Shown in pieces: positions 50,101 to 59,769 of a stretch of DNA of 64,000 nt (its first letter is position 1; the number at the start of each line of letters is the position of its first letter). Position numbers and translations under genes: made by a program. The notes beneath the pieces were generated by a model. That model had not been told where the DNA came from. It saw only the letters and a list, made by a program, of their open reading frames with translations, and did no database searches. This DNA comes from Pseudoalteromonas atlantica (GTDB taxonomy: Bacteria; Pseudomonadota; Gammaproteobacteria; Enterobacterales; Alteromonadaceae). The stretch spans positions 1 through 64,000 of the forward strand of contig BJUT01000012.1 of the NCBI GenBank assembly GCA_007988745.1. The letters are read 5' to 3'.

Positions 50101-53028
50101 ATGTTAAATAATAAAGTTTCAAAGGCAGTTCGCTTAGCGATTGCATTTGGTGCAGTATCAACAGCTGCATTTTCGTCAAGTTCATTTGCTGCAGAAGAAG
50201 ACGAACTTGAAAAAATAGAACGCGTGCAAGTAACGGGTTCTCGTATTCGTTCAGCAGAGGCAATGTCATCAGCACCTATACAGGTTGTAAGTGGTGAGGC
50301 AATTGATGCATCAGGCTCTTTGAATATTCAAAACCTATTGCTAGAAAACCCGGCATTTGGCTCTCCGGCTATTAGCCGTACTAACTCTAACTTTTCAACG
50401 GCAAGCGCGGGTGTAGCTACTGTTGATTTGCGTAACTTAGGTTCAAATCGTACTTTAGTACTTGTTAATGGTCGCCGTTATGTATCGGGTGTGCCAGGTA
50501 GCTCGGCAGTTGATTTAAATACTATACCTAGCCAATTTATTGAACGTGTGGAAATTATGACTGGTGGTGCCTCATCAGTATATGGCTCTGATGCGGTTGC
50601 GGGTGTAGTTAACTTTGTACTCAAAGATGACTTTGAAGGCGTAGAGTTTGAAGGCCAGTACGGCGAATCAAGCGAGGGCGATGATGAATCGCGCCAGTTT
50701 TCTTTTACTTCGGGTTTAACTACAGGTGATGGCAAAGGTCAAGCCATGTTCCACTTAGGCTACTCAGACCAAGGCGCTGTGTTTTCACGCGACCGTGAGC
50801 GCTCTGCAGTAGACCAATTTTCAGGTATTTATTTTGAAGACGATCCGGCGGCAAATCCAGGTTCTATTTTTGAAGCTGTAAATCCGTTTTTCTCATCATT
50901 TCCTCCGCAAGGGCGTTTTGATGCAGGCGATACACGCTTTACTTATGACCCAAACAACAACTTGCAAGACTCGTTTAGCACCAATGGCGGTGACGGTATA
51001 GATGCTAACGGCTTTAACCGAAGTGGTGTACGTACTATCGCTATACCTACAGAGCGCTACCTGTTCGCCTCAAATGGTAGTTATGAGCTTACTGATAAAC
51101 ACAGTTTCTTTTTTGAAGGGACGTACGCTTCTAGTACCACTATTTCAGAATTAGAGCCTTTCCCGTTTGCCTCAGATGACATTTATGCTAATGGTCGTGT
51201 GCCTATTGAATTTGATGTAAATGGTGAAATGCTCAGAAACGCTTTTGTACCAGATGATATCTACAATGCAGCAACAGACACTGATGGTGATGGTGCGCGT
51301 GATATCTTCTTTGCAAAACGTTTAAGTGATGTAGGTAACCGTGGTGCTCGTGCAGAGCGTGATACATTCCGCTTAGCGGTGGGCTTTCAGGGTGAAATTA
51401 ACGACAACTGGTTTTACGATACCTATTATGTGTACGGTAAAACGAAAGAGTCGCAAGTCTCTGGTGGCTTAGTAAATGTACAAAGCTTTCGCCAAGGTTT
51501 AGAGGCCGTCATTGATAGCCAAGACTTAGATGGTGACGGCATTACCGACGAAGCGATTTGTATTGATGCAACAGCGCGTGGCTTTAATTGTGCGCCAGTG
51601 AACATTTACGGATTTAATTCACTATCGCAAGGTGCAATTGATTTTGTAAGTGCACCAAGCACGCTTTCTACATCGGTAGAGCAAGAAATTATTGGCGGTA
51701 ACGTTTCAGGTGATTTATTTGAGCTGCCTGCAGGTATGGTAGGTATAGCAGCTGGTTTTGAGTACCGCGAAGAGTTTTCTCGCAGTGAATTTGATGCTCT
51801 ACAGCAGGCAGGCTTAAATGCCGGTAATGCAATCCCTGCAACCGAAGGCTCTTTTGATGTAACTGAATACTATGTTGAGGCGAATATCCCAGTGTTGGAT
51901 GCCGTAACGATGAACGCAGCAGTGCGTTTATCAGACTACTCAACAGTGGGTAATACAGAAAGCTGGAACGTAGGTGTTGATTGGGAAGTAATGGATAGCT
52001 TACGCCTTCGTGCTACCCGCGCCCGCTCTACACGTGCGCCTAATATTGATGAGTTATTTTCACCGCCTTCGCAAACCTTTCCAAGTGGTTTAAATGATCC
52101 ATGTATAGGTGTTACAAACAGCGGCGGTGGCGCTGTTGGTGATGCATGTCGTGCCGATGTGGGTGTTGCAAATAATATTGCATCAAACGGGGAGTTTACC
52201 CTTAATCAATCTGATTTACAGGGCATTAGTGGTTTTAACCGTGGTAACCCAGACTTAAAAGAAGAGGTTGGTGACTCAGTGACTGTGGGTGTGGTATTTA
52301 CTCCAGAGGAGTTAATTTCAGGCCTTGACGTTACCCTGGATTATTTTGACATAGAAATAACGGATGCGATTGTATCTACACCACGTCAGTTTATTTTAGA
52401 CCAGTGTTACGGTGGTGGCGATGATAGTTTCTGTAGCTTTATAACCCGTCGAAGCGGTCCATCAGGTAATAACAGTGCAGGCTCGCTTGAGTTTATCGAT
52501 AGCGGTGTATCAAATAGTGGTGGTTTAGGTACAGAGGGTGTGGATTTAACACTAACTTACTCTGCCGATATTGGCCCAGGCGCATTTAGAACTCGCCTTG
52601 CATACACTTACTTGATTGATGGTTACACCATTCCGTTACCTGGTGCAGATAAAGATGAATTTGCTGGTGAAATTGGCGCATCTGAACACAAAGCTAACTG
52701 GAACCTAGGCTATAAGCTTGATGACTTTGACTTTAACTGGAGCATGACTTACATAGGGGCAGCTGACTTTGATGATCAATTCTTAAGTGGCTTTGGTATT
52801 CCTGCTGGTGGTGTGGGTATTGGCTCAGTAACCTACCACGATGTACAAGCAAGCTACCATATAAGTGACGCGGTAGAGCTATACGCCGGTGCTAACAATT
52901 TATTTGATAAAGAGCCTCCACGTATACTGTCAGGTGTAAGTGGATCAAGCACAGGTACTGAAACCGATGCAGGTACGTACGACCCTATTGGTCAAACGTT
53001 TTATGTAGGCTTTAGAAGCAAGTTCTAA
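50101..53028 (+). CDS. Large TonB-dependent receptor (paralogue 1)
   Basis: A 975-residue outer-membrane receptor. The leader GGGAGAATCAA precedes the ATG, the signal peptide ends SSFAAEE near residue 31, the TonB-box region is ERVQVTGSRIRS, and the plug shows SSAPIQVVSGEAIDASGSLN, VDLRNLGSNRTLVLVNGRRY and IMTGGASSVYGSDAVAGVVN. The barrel ends FYVGFRSKF. Receptors with this plug type and acidic extended loops (many D/G/S) are common in marine bacteria for peptides or polysaccharides; the ligand cannot be told. Its downstream terminator was split by an IS insertion. It shares leader and signal peptide with the receptor at 55982. Confidence 0.9.
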   Translation: MLNNKVSKAVRLAIAFGAVSTAAFSSSSFAAEEDELEKIERVQVTGSRIRSAEAMSSAPIQVVSGEAIDASGSLNIQNLLLENPAFGSPAISRTNSNFSTASAGVATVDLRNLGSNRTLVLVNGRRYVSGVPGSSAVDLNTIPSQFIERVEIMTGGASSVYGSDAVAGVVNFVLKDDFEGVEFEGQYGESSEGDDESRQFSFTSGLTTGDGKGQAMFHLGYSDQGAVFSRDRERSAVDQFSGIYFEDDPAANPGSIFEAVNPFFSSFPPQGRFDAGDTRFTYDPNNNLQDSFSTNGGDGIDANGFNRSGVRTIAIPTERYLFASNGSYELTDKHSFFFEGTYASSTTISELEPFPFASDDIYANGRVPIEFDVNGEMLRNAFVPDDIYNAATDTDGDGARDIFFAKRLSDVGNRGARAERDTFRLAVGFQGEINDNWFYDTYYVYGKTKESQVSGGLVNVQSFRQGLEAVIDSQDLDGDGITDEAICIDATARGFNCAPVNIYGFNSLSQGAIDFVSAPSTLSTSVEQEIIGGNVSGDLFELPAGMVGIAAGFEYREEFSRSEFDALQQAGLNAGNAIPATEGSFDVTEYYVEANIPVLDAVTMNAAVRLSDYSTVGNTESWNVGVDWEVMDSLRLRATRARSTRAPNIDELFSPPSQTFPSGLNDPCIGVTNSGGGAVGDACRADVGVANNIASNGEFTLNQSDLQGISGFNRGNPDLKEEVGDSVTVGVVFTPEELISGLDVTLDYFDIEITDAIVSTPRQFILDQCYGGGDDSFCSFITRRSGPSGNNSAGSLEFIDSGVSNSGGLGTEGVDLTLTYSADIGPGAFRTRLAYTYLIDGYTIPLPGADKDEFAGEIGASEHKANWNLGYKLDDFDFNWSMTYIGAADFDDQFLSGFGIPAGGVGIGSVTYHDVQASYHISDAVELYAGANNLFDKEPPRILSGVSGSSTGTETDAGTYDPIGQTFYVGFRSKF

Positions 53029-53064
53029 CCAATAGTGTCGTAACACGGCATGTAAAATAGCAAT

Positions 53065-53088
53065 AAGCCCCAGCAACTACTGGGGCTT
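53065..53088 (+). repeat. Left target-site duplication of the IS (terminator hairpin without T-tract)
   Basis: The 24 bases AAGCCCC...GGGGCTT (stem AGCCCCAG...CTGGGGCT type, loop CAACTA) occur here and identically at 54698-54721. This copy is followed by the IS end, not by T residues. Confidence 0.9.
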
Positions 53089-54697
53089 CAGAGTGTTGAA
53101 AAAGGGCTAGACACAGCTCAAGCCCTTTGATCTAATAAGCAGAGTGAAGTTGGAGAGTTCATTATGCTTAAAGACAAATCCCCGCAACAACATGAATTAG
53201 AAATGGTCGCGATTGACCAGCTTGTTCTACAAGACCATTTAGTTCGACTCGTAGACTTAGCGATTGATTTTGAATTCATACGCGATGAAGTCGCCCACTT
53301 GTATTGCAAAAATAATGGCCGGCCAGCCGTAGACCCTGTCCGCTTTTTTAAATACCTCTTCTTAGGTTACTTGTTTGGTATTCAAAGCGAGCGCCGCCTT
53401 ATTAAAGAAGTGCAAGTGAATGTCGCATACCGTTGGTTTCTTGGTTTAGGGCTTACCGATGATGTTATTCATCACTCGACACTGAGCCAAAATCGTATAA
53501 AACGCTTTAAAGATAGCAATAATTATCAATCCATTTTCGACAATATTGTTCGCCAAGCGATGAAGCAAAAGCTCATTGGTGGGCACAGTTTATTTGCAGA
53601 TAGCACCCATTTAAAAGCCAATGCCAATAAGCGTCATTATGATATTGAAGACTTAAAGGTCAGCCCCTCAGTGTATGTTGAGCAGCTTAATGAGGCCGTC
53701 ACAAAAGACAGAGAAGCAGAAGGAAAAAAGCCCCTGAAATATGAGGAAAAGGAGCCTTGTACAAAACCCACCAAAGTAAGTCGAACCGACCCAGACAGTG
53801 GGTTTATGGTCCGTGATGAGAAGCCAAAAGGGTTCTTCTATTTAGATCACAGGGTAGTTGATGGCATGCACGGTATTATCGTTGATACACATACCACAGC
53901 AGGTAATGTGCATGACAGTCAACCAATCATACAACGCTTAGACCGCGTACTTGAGACATTTGAACTCAACCCTATTGCGGTTGGATTAGATGCTGGTTAT
54001 TTTACAGCCGCAGTATGCCATAACCTAGAAGAACGACAACTGGTCGGCGTCTTGGGTTATCGACGACCAAACAAAAAGAAAGGGTACTTCGCAAAGCGAG
54101 AATATAGCTACGACGTAGACACCGATACCTACACATGTCCAGAGGGAGAAATACTGATTTATAACACCACAAACCGACTAGATTATCGACAATACCACTC
54201 AACCCTAGCCAAGTGTAAGGAATGCCCTGTTCGACAGCGGTGCACAAATAGTAAGAACCATACCAAAGTGATTACACGGCATGTGTGGCAAGCGAGTGTA
54301 GAAGCAGCCAATGAAATTCGCTTAAGTGAGTGGGGTAAAAAACGTTATAAACAACGAGGTGAAACAGTAGAAAGAAGTTTCGCAGATGCAAAACAACATC
54401 ACGGCCACCGTTATTGTAGATACAGAGGAATTAAAAAGGTCAATGCGCAGTGTTTGTTGGCAGCAGCTTGTCAAAATATGAAGAAAATAGCCTTAATGAA
54501 GGCAGCCTAGCCGAGATTAAGCGTTAAAAGCCTCAAAAAGTCCCCCAAAAAGCCGCTTCTCAGCAGTAGAACTCCGAAAAATGACAGCCACACTAAAAAA
54601 TGAAAAATAATGATAACAGCAGAAAAATCGCGATCACAGCCTGGGGCGGCCCAAAAATAATAAACTCTGCAAAAAAACAGGGTTTATCGTCAATCTG
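53089..54697 (+). mobile_element. IS1182-family-like insertion sequence, about 1609 bp
   Basis: Bounded by a perfect 24-bp direct repeat and by imperfect inverted ends: CAGAGTGTTGAAAAA on the left and, reading inwards from the right, CAGATTGACGATAAA (11 of 15 matching). It carries one full-length transposase gene and looks intact. The target was a rho-independent terminator downstream of a TonB receptor, and the entire hairpin was duplicated. Confidence 0.88.
53164..54510 (+). CDS. IS1182-family transposase
   Basis: A 448-residue DDE transposase. The N-terminal DUF772-like domain shows GRPAVDPVRFFKYLFLGYLF and SERRLIKEVQVNVAYRWFLG. The catalytic parts are HSLFADSTHLKANANK (first Asp), AVGLDAGYFTAAV (second Asp) and ETVERSFADAKQHHGHRYCR (Glu). 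A cysteine-rich stretch CPEG, CKECPVRQRC lies between the last two. No frameshift or stop interrupts it, so the element may be active. It lies entirely within the 24-bp-flanked element, starting 75 bp from the left end. Confidence 0.93.
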   Translation: MLKDKSPQQHELEMVAIDQLVLQDHLVRLVDLAIDFEFIRDEVAHLYCKNNGRPAVDPVRFFKYLFLGYLFGIQSERRLIKEVQVNVAYRWFLGLGLTDDVIHHSTLSQNRIKRFKDSNNYQSIFDNIVRQAMKQKLIGGHSLFADSTHLKANANKRHYDIEDLKVSPSVYVEQLNEAVTKDREAEGKKPLKYEEKEPCTKPTKVSRTDPDSGFMVRDEKPKGFFYLDHRVVDGMHGIIVDTHTTAGNVHDSQPIIQRLDRVLETFELNPIAVGLDAGYFTAAVCHNLEERQLVGVLGYRRPNKKKGYFAKREYSYDVDTDTYTCPEGEILIYNTTNRLDYRQYHSTLAKCKECPVRQRCTNSKNHTKVITRHVWQASVEAANEIRLSEWGKKRYKQRGETVERSFADAKQHHGHRYCRYRGIKKVNAQCLLAAACQNMKKIALMKAA

Positions 54698-54727
54698 AAG
54701 CCCCAGCAACTACTGGGGCTTTTTATT
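54698..54727 (+). terminator. Right copy of the duplicated terminator, with T-tract
   Basis: Identical 24-bp hairpin (54698-54721) followed by TTTTATTT. This is the original terminator of the receptor gene at 50101, now separated from it by the IS. Confidence 0.82.
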
Positions 54728-55981
54728 TGGGCTCAGTTTTATGTTAACCCTAGCTTTTAGTTGGGGTAACTCCAACGCTTTCATAGTATTGAAATGAGTA
54801 CTTTAAGATATTCTTAGGGCTATAGTAGTCAACAAATATTTTAACACCATTCTTTATTTATGTTTGGCATTTTTATGTCTAAAAGTACAGTGCTTGTCAA
54901 CTCACTCAGATTTTTTCTTAAATATTTTTCAGTCTCTACTGGCGATTGAACGTCTCTATCTGATTGTAGCCGTTTCTAGGTTGCTATACTTCATATATTT
55001 AATTATGCCAGTATTTGCTCGTTGGTGTAGCTATTTGTTTGCATACCAAACTACTTTAATAGGTTTCGTATCGCTCACTTTTACATTGAGGCCACCTCTG
55101 TAAATGAAAAACTTTACCAGTGGACGGTTTTTTACGTAACATACTTTTATTATGGCTTTTAGCAATAAATCAATCCTCATATATTTATCGTTATGGAAGC
55201 TAATAGTTTGGCAAAATGTATACTCATAAAAACAGTTAAGTACATTTTAGCCTTTATCTAAATATGGTTACGTCTAAGGCTTAAATCTGATTTGCTGTTA
55301 CTAAGTTAAACTTCGGGTTCAAAAAATTAACTGTAGGTGTATTTAAGTGTTTACGCTTCGTGCTATATGTCGTTTAATAATTAAATTTAATTACGCCATT
55401 AACTTTCTATTTTATGACACATTATCTCAAATTTTTTTACATAAATACTCGTGCTATTAACTCTAGCCTCAACTTTCTTTGCTACGTTTGGATAGCTCTT
55501 TAATTTAGCTAGCTCAGATTTACAGAGTGAATTGCGAGGCTGTACTATTTAAGTTTTGCGTCTCTTTTATAAATAATTTCGGGTGTGAGTTTTTTAGACT
55601 GTGCCACTTGAAACTGATTAGACCACTGCGTTAGCTTAAATTCAGTTGTGAATGATATATTTTAGGCATTATCTTTTACATCTCAGTATTAGGGCTTTGC
55701 CCATTCTTAAAGTCTTCTGGTCAATAAAACCTATTTAATTCAAGAATAATTAAGTTGATTAAGTGAAGTTATTGTTTTGTTTATTTAAATAATGGATTGG
55801 TGATTTATTTGCAACGTGTTGCATGGATGTAAGTCACAAGATGTTGTAAATAAAAGGTATTTTTGGTTATCGCTATGTTGACCTTGTACTCAAAATGGTA
55901 TTAGTATTTGCGAGCCGGTTAATTTTAAGTATTAGCTAGGCGTATAAAAATAAACTATTAAAAGTATTCAGGGAGAATCAC
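54728..55981. other. 1.25-kb gene-free region before the second large receptor
   Basis: No frame with convincing protein character on either strand; a 79-codon open frame at 54864 lacks a ribosome site and family features. The sequence is AT-rich with few hairpins. It may hold a long 5' untranslated leader, an unrecognised small RNA, or the decayed remains of a gene. Confidence 0.5.
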
Positions 55982-58804
55982 ATGTTAAATAACAAAGTTT
56001 CAAAGGCAGTGCGTTTAGCGATTGCTTTTGGTGCAGCATCAACAGCTGCGTTTTCAGCAAATTCATTTGCTGCTGAAGAGGGAGTTGAAAAAGTAGAACG
56101 TATTCAAGTTACGGGCTCACGAATTCGTTCTACAGACCTTGAAACTGCACAGCCGATTCAGACTATTAGTCGTGAAGATATTGCTAACCAAGGTTTCACT
56201 TCGGTTATTGATCTTCTTGAGAATATGTCAGCGGCGGGATCTCCGCCAATAAGTCGCTCGGAGCCCCTCGTTTCAGGCGAAAATGTTGGCGGAAATTATG
56301 TGAACTTACGTAACTTAGGTACAGGTCGAACCCTTGTTCTTATTAATGGCAAGCGCCTAGGTATTACAACTTCTGGCTATCAAGATTTATCTGCTGTACC
56401 GATGGGTATGGTTGAACGTATTGATGTATTAAAAGATGGTGCATCTGCTATGTATGGCTCAGATGCCATGGCTGGTGTTGTGAACATAATTACCCGCAAG
56501 AATTTCGAAGGGTTAGAATTTACAGTTTATGGCGGGGAGTATGACGAAGGCGACGGTGAAAAGAAAAATGTAAGCATGGTCACAGGTATTACAGGTGATC
56601 GTGGCTCAATAACATTAGGTGCTGAATGGCGCGATGAAGGTGATGTATGGGCTAAAGACCGTGAATTTTCTGAGGTTTCTTACCCAGGGTACGATATTCC
56701 GAATAACCGTACTTTGGTAGGGCAGTATGGTCGATTCAACTATAATGATCAGTGGTATGTTGCTAAGCGCCCTGGCAATGCTGCTTCTTTCGATGATTTC
56801 GAACCACAAACATATGAAAATGGCTCAAGTATTTCACAGCAGCAAATGCATTTAGAAACGCCTCTCAGTGCTCGTTCGCTTTATGTTAGCGCTAACTATG
56901 CTCTTACAGACGATATAAACTTTAGTAGCGATATTGGTTATAGTGAGCGAAAAGCGACACGACAAGTTGCAGGTTACCCCTATCAGTCAGCTTCTGATGA
57001 TATTGTTCTTAGTGCCGATAGTTATTTTAACCCAGTTGATGAGGACGTATATTTTACTCGCCGTGGTTGGGAGGTTCCTCGTACAACAGAAAGTAATCAA
57101 GATACCCTTCGTTTCACAGCAGCACTTGAAGGCTCATTTGAATTAGCTGATCGATATTTTGATTGGGATATTGGAGGGGTTTACAGTAAAAGCTCTACGA
57201 TTCAAGTCGACAATGGTAACTTTTATAAGCCAGCAATTAAAGCTGCGACAGGTCCTTCATTTTTAAATTCATCAGGTCAAGTGCAATGTGGTACAGAAGA
57301 TAATCCTATTTCTTCAGCAGAGTGTACAGCTTGGAATCCACTAGCTGGCTTTGGCGCTGGCTCAGTAGAATATTCCCTAGCGGATCCTAGTGTACAAGAC
57401 TTTTTATATCCGACTCTGCATTATCGTGGAGAGACGCAAACTACAATGTACTTTGCAAATATTAGTGGTTTGATTACTGAGTTGCCAGCTGGTGGATTAA
57501 CTTTTGCTCTTGGGGGCGAGTACCGCAAAGAAACAGGTCAGTATAACCCTGATGCCCTTGCTCAGTTAGGAGAAAGTACAACACTTGCTTCCGGTGCAAC
57601 TGGCGGTAAATACGATGTAACTGAAGCGTATGCAGAATTAAACATACCAATCATATCGGATATGGTTGGCGCCAAGTCTTTAAGTGTGAACTTAGCTACA
57701 AGATACTCAGATTATAGTACATTCGGGGATACAACAAATAGTAAAGTAGGTATTGAGTGGAGGCCTATCGATGATTTATTAGTTCGTGGTACATGGTCTG
57801 AAGGTTTCCGTGCACCTACTATTAGCGATTTATATGGTGGAAGCTCTCAAACCTTCACGACAGGATTTATAGATCCATGTGATTCTGTATACGGTACTGC
57901 GGCAGGTTCAGCACGCTGCTTGCAAGACGTTCCTAGTGACTATCGACAATTACAACAAGGTTTTGTTCCTACTACTGGACCTGCAGCACAAACACCGGTT
58001 CCATTTAATAGTGGTTCTAATGAGTTTTTACAACCTGAAGAGTCAACTAGTAAAACAATTGGTTTTGTATATAACCCAAGCTATGTAGAAAACTTAGATA
58101 TAATTCTCGATTGGTGGAGCATCAAAATTACTGACACAGTTGTCTCTGATACACCTAATGATATCTTAAAAGATTGTTATATTGGAGGGGATGAATCTCG
58201 TTGTGCTATGTTCTCACGAGATACAAACAACCATATCGTGAATGATTTAACATACGGTACCCGAAATGCAGGCTTTACTGAAACTTCAGGTATTGATCTA
58301 GCTTTAGCTTATGCATTTGAAACAGATTTTGGTAACTTCCGTGCAACTATGGATAGTACTTATCTAATTAAGTATGATTCAAAACCATCTAATGAAGAAA
58401 ATGTAAAAGTGGAGTCATATGTAGGGCACGAAGATACATTTAGGCTTCGTTCTAGTTTAGGACTGAATTGGTCATATGGAGATTTCAGTGCAAATTGGGG
58501 TATACGTTACTTCTCATCAATGAGAGAAGATTGTTACTTTGAAGATAGATGTAGTAACCCTAATTTTGAACGTGATTGGACGAATGGCACTATCACACCT
58601 AAAAATAAAGTGGGTTCTACTGCGTTTAATGATGTACAGCTAACTTACAATACCCCATGGGAATCAAAGCTATCAATTGGCGCAAATAACGTCTTTGATA
58701 AACGTGGTCCTCTTATGTATTCTGGGCCTAGCTCGACTTATTCTTATTATGGTGGTTTTGATATTGGGCGTTTAGTTTACTTCCGTTATACACAAAACTT
58801 TTAA
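55982..58804 (+). CDS. Large TonB-dependent receptor (paralogue 2)
   Basis: A 940-residue outer-membrane receptor. Leader GGGAGAATCAC, signal peptide almost identical to that of the receptor at 50101 (NKVSKAVRLAIAFGAASTAA, ending SFAAEE), TonB-box region ERIQVTGSRIRS, plug with AQPIQTISREDIANQGFTSV, VNLRNLGTGRTLVLINGKRL and VLKDGASAMYGSDAMAGVVN, and barrel ending YFRYTQNF. After the first 60 residues the two receptors are clearly diverged. Leucine and phenylalanine codon choice looks somewhat less AT-biased than in neighbouring genes, which may point to a different origin. The ligand is unknown. Confidence 0.9.
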   Translation: MLNNKVSKAVRLAIAFGAASTAAFSANSFAAEEGVEKVERIQVTGSRIRSTDLETAQPIQTISREDIANQGFTSVIDLLENMSAAGSPPISRSEPLVSGENVGGNYVNLRNLGTGRTLVLINGKRLGITTSGYQDLSAVPMGMVERIDVLKDGASAMYGSDAMAGVVNIITRKNFEGLEFTVYGGEYDEGDGEKKNVSMVTGITGDRGSITLGAEWRDEGDVWAKDREFSEVSYPGYDIPNNRTLVGQYGRFNYNDQWYVAKRPGNAASFDDFEPQTYENGSSISQQQMHLETPLSARSLYVSANYALTDDINFSSDIGYSERKATRQVAGYPYQSASDDIVLSADSYFNPVDEDVYFTRRGWEVPRTTESNQDTLRFTAALEGSFELADRYFDWDIGGVYSKSSTIQVDNGNFYKPAIKAATGPSFLNSSGQVQCGTEDNPISSAECTAWNPLAGFGAGSVEYSLADPSVQDFLYPTLHYRGETQTTMYFANISGLITELPAGGLTFALGGEYRKETGQYNPDALAQLGESTTLASGATGGKYDVTEAYAELNIPIISDMVGAKSLSVNLATRYSDYSTFGDTTNSKVGIEWRPIDDLLVRGTWSEGFRAPTISDLYGGSSQTFTTGFIDPCDSVYGTAAGSARCLQDVPSDYRQLQQGFVPTTGPAAQTPVPFNSGSNEFLQPEESTSKTIGFVYNPSYVENLDIILDWWSIKITDTVVSDTPNDILKDCYIGGDESRCAMFSRDTNNHIVNDLTYGTRNAGFTETSGIDLALAYAFETDFGNFRATMDSTYLIKYDSKPSNEENVKVESYVGHEDTFRLRSSLGLNWSYGDFSANWGIRYFSSMREDCYFEDRCSNPNFERDWTNGTITPKNKVGSTAFNDVQLTYNTPWESKLSIGANNVFDKRGPLMYSGPSSTYSYYGGFDIGRLVYFRYTQNF

Positions 58805-59293
58805 TTTAAATAAAATTTATAATTTTTCAGTGATACCACTTGTGTAAAGCAAGTGGTATTTTCATTTTAAAACCAGATACTATAAAATGGATGTGTAAGT
58901 CACGCTAAATACATCTAGCATAAAGCATGATTTAACACCAAACGGATTAAATTTATGTTCTAATATCAAAATCTAACTTCCATAGATGTGATAATAACCA
59001 AGCATCGCTTTGAGCTCGCGAGAGGCTAATTGGTTAGATTGTACTGTGAATGCAGGAGCGCCTTTTATGGTCACTATATAAAGTAGATTAATTAGCCTTT
59101 AAATAGAAAATATAATATTTGCTATTTTAGAAACGACTCCTTACTAAACCATTTCATGTTGATTTCTCATGCTAAAGTATTTGCTTTTATACCTTTTACT
59201 ATGGAGTAAAATTGCTCATGGTAAAAATATATTGTTGGGTTTATACTTGCTTTGAAATTAAAAAGTTAACTCCAACAGGCAAGAGAGATATAA
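58805..59293. other. Intergenic region before the H-NS-like gene
   Basis: About 490 bp with a terminator at its left end and otherwise AT-rich sequence without gene or repeat. It must contain the promoter of the H-NS-like gene. Confidence 0.5.
58833..58868 (+). terminator. Rho-independent terminator of receptor paralogue 2
   Basis: ATACCACTTG pairs with CAAGTGGTAT (10 bp), then TTTTCATTTT. Confidence 0.87.
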
Positions 59294-59596
59294 ATGAAAG
59301 AAGTTCGATCTTTTATTAAAACAGCATCATTAACTGAGCTAGAAAAAGCACAACAATTAATCACTGATGCGATTGCAAAATATACTGAGCAGCTACAAGC
59401 TAAACAGGAAGTGTTGGATCTTTTAAAAGAAAAAGGACTTACGTTAGAAGATTTACAAGATGGTACTGCAGATAAGCGAACCAAAGTAAAAGCTAAGTAT
59501 CGCATTGAAGTAGATGGCGAGGTGGTTGAATGGACCGGTCGTGGACGTCGTCCTAAAGCGTTTGAAGGTGTTGATTTACAAAAGCACCTAGCTTAA
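59294..59596 (+). CDS. Short H-NS-family nucleoid protein
   Basis: A 100-residue protein. The N-terminal half is a long helical coiled-coil-like region (SLTELEKAQQLITDAIAKYT, EQLQAKQEVLDLLKEKGL) for oligomerisation. The C-terminal part YRIEVDGEVVEWTGRGRRPK-AFEG is the H-NS DNA-binding signature, with an RGR core that inserts into the AT-rich minor groove. At 100 residues it is shorter than the 130-140 of canonical H-NS, with a shorter linker and N-terminal region. It would silence AT-rich, often foreign, DNA. It stands alone and ends at a strong terminator with a TACG loop. Confidence 0.85.
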   Translation: MKEVRSFIKTASLTELEKAQQLITDAIAKYTEQLQAKQEVLDLLKEKGLTLEDLQDGTADKRTKVKAKYRIEVDGEVVEWTGRGRRPKAFEGVDLQKHLA

Positions 59597-59605
59597 TAAA
59601 ATAAC

Positions 59606-59630
59606 AGAGAAGCTACGGCTTCTCTTTTTT
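59606..59630 (+). terminator. Rho-independent terminator with TACG tetraloop
   Basis: AGAGAAGC and GCTTCTCT enclose the stable C-TACG-G loop, followed by five T. Confidence 0.9.
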
Positions 59631-59769
59631 AATGGTGTATAACTTAATAACTAAACCTTGGGCTTACGCCTTGCAAGTCAGGTTTAATTGGCGAAAACTT
59701 ACCTTAAACTCCCCGCAGTCGCTTAGTATTTGTTAAACTGCATTTCTGGTTATTCTATTTACTATTTTC

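Noticed and set aside
54864..55103. 79-codon frame in the gene-free block after the IS
   Set aside because: Hydrophobic and AT-driven, with no ribosome site or recognisable family; similar chance frames occur in random AT-rich DNA.
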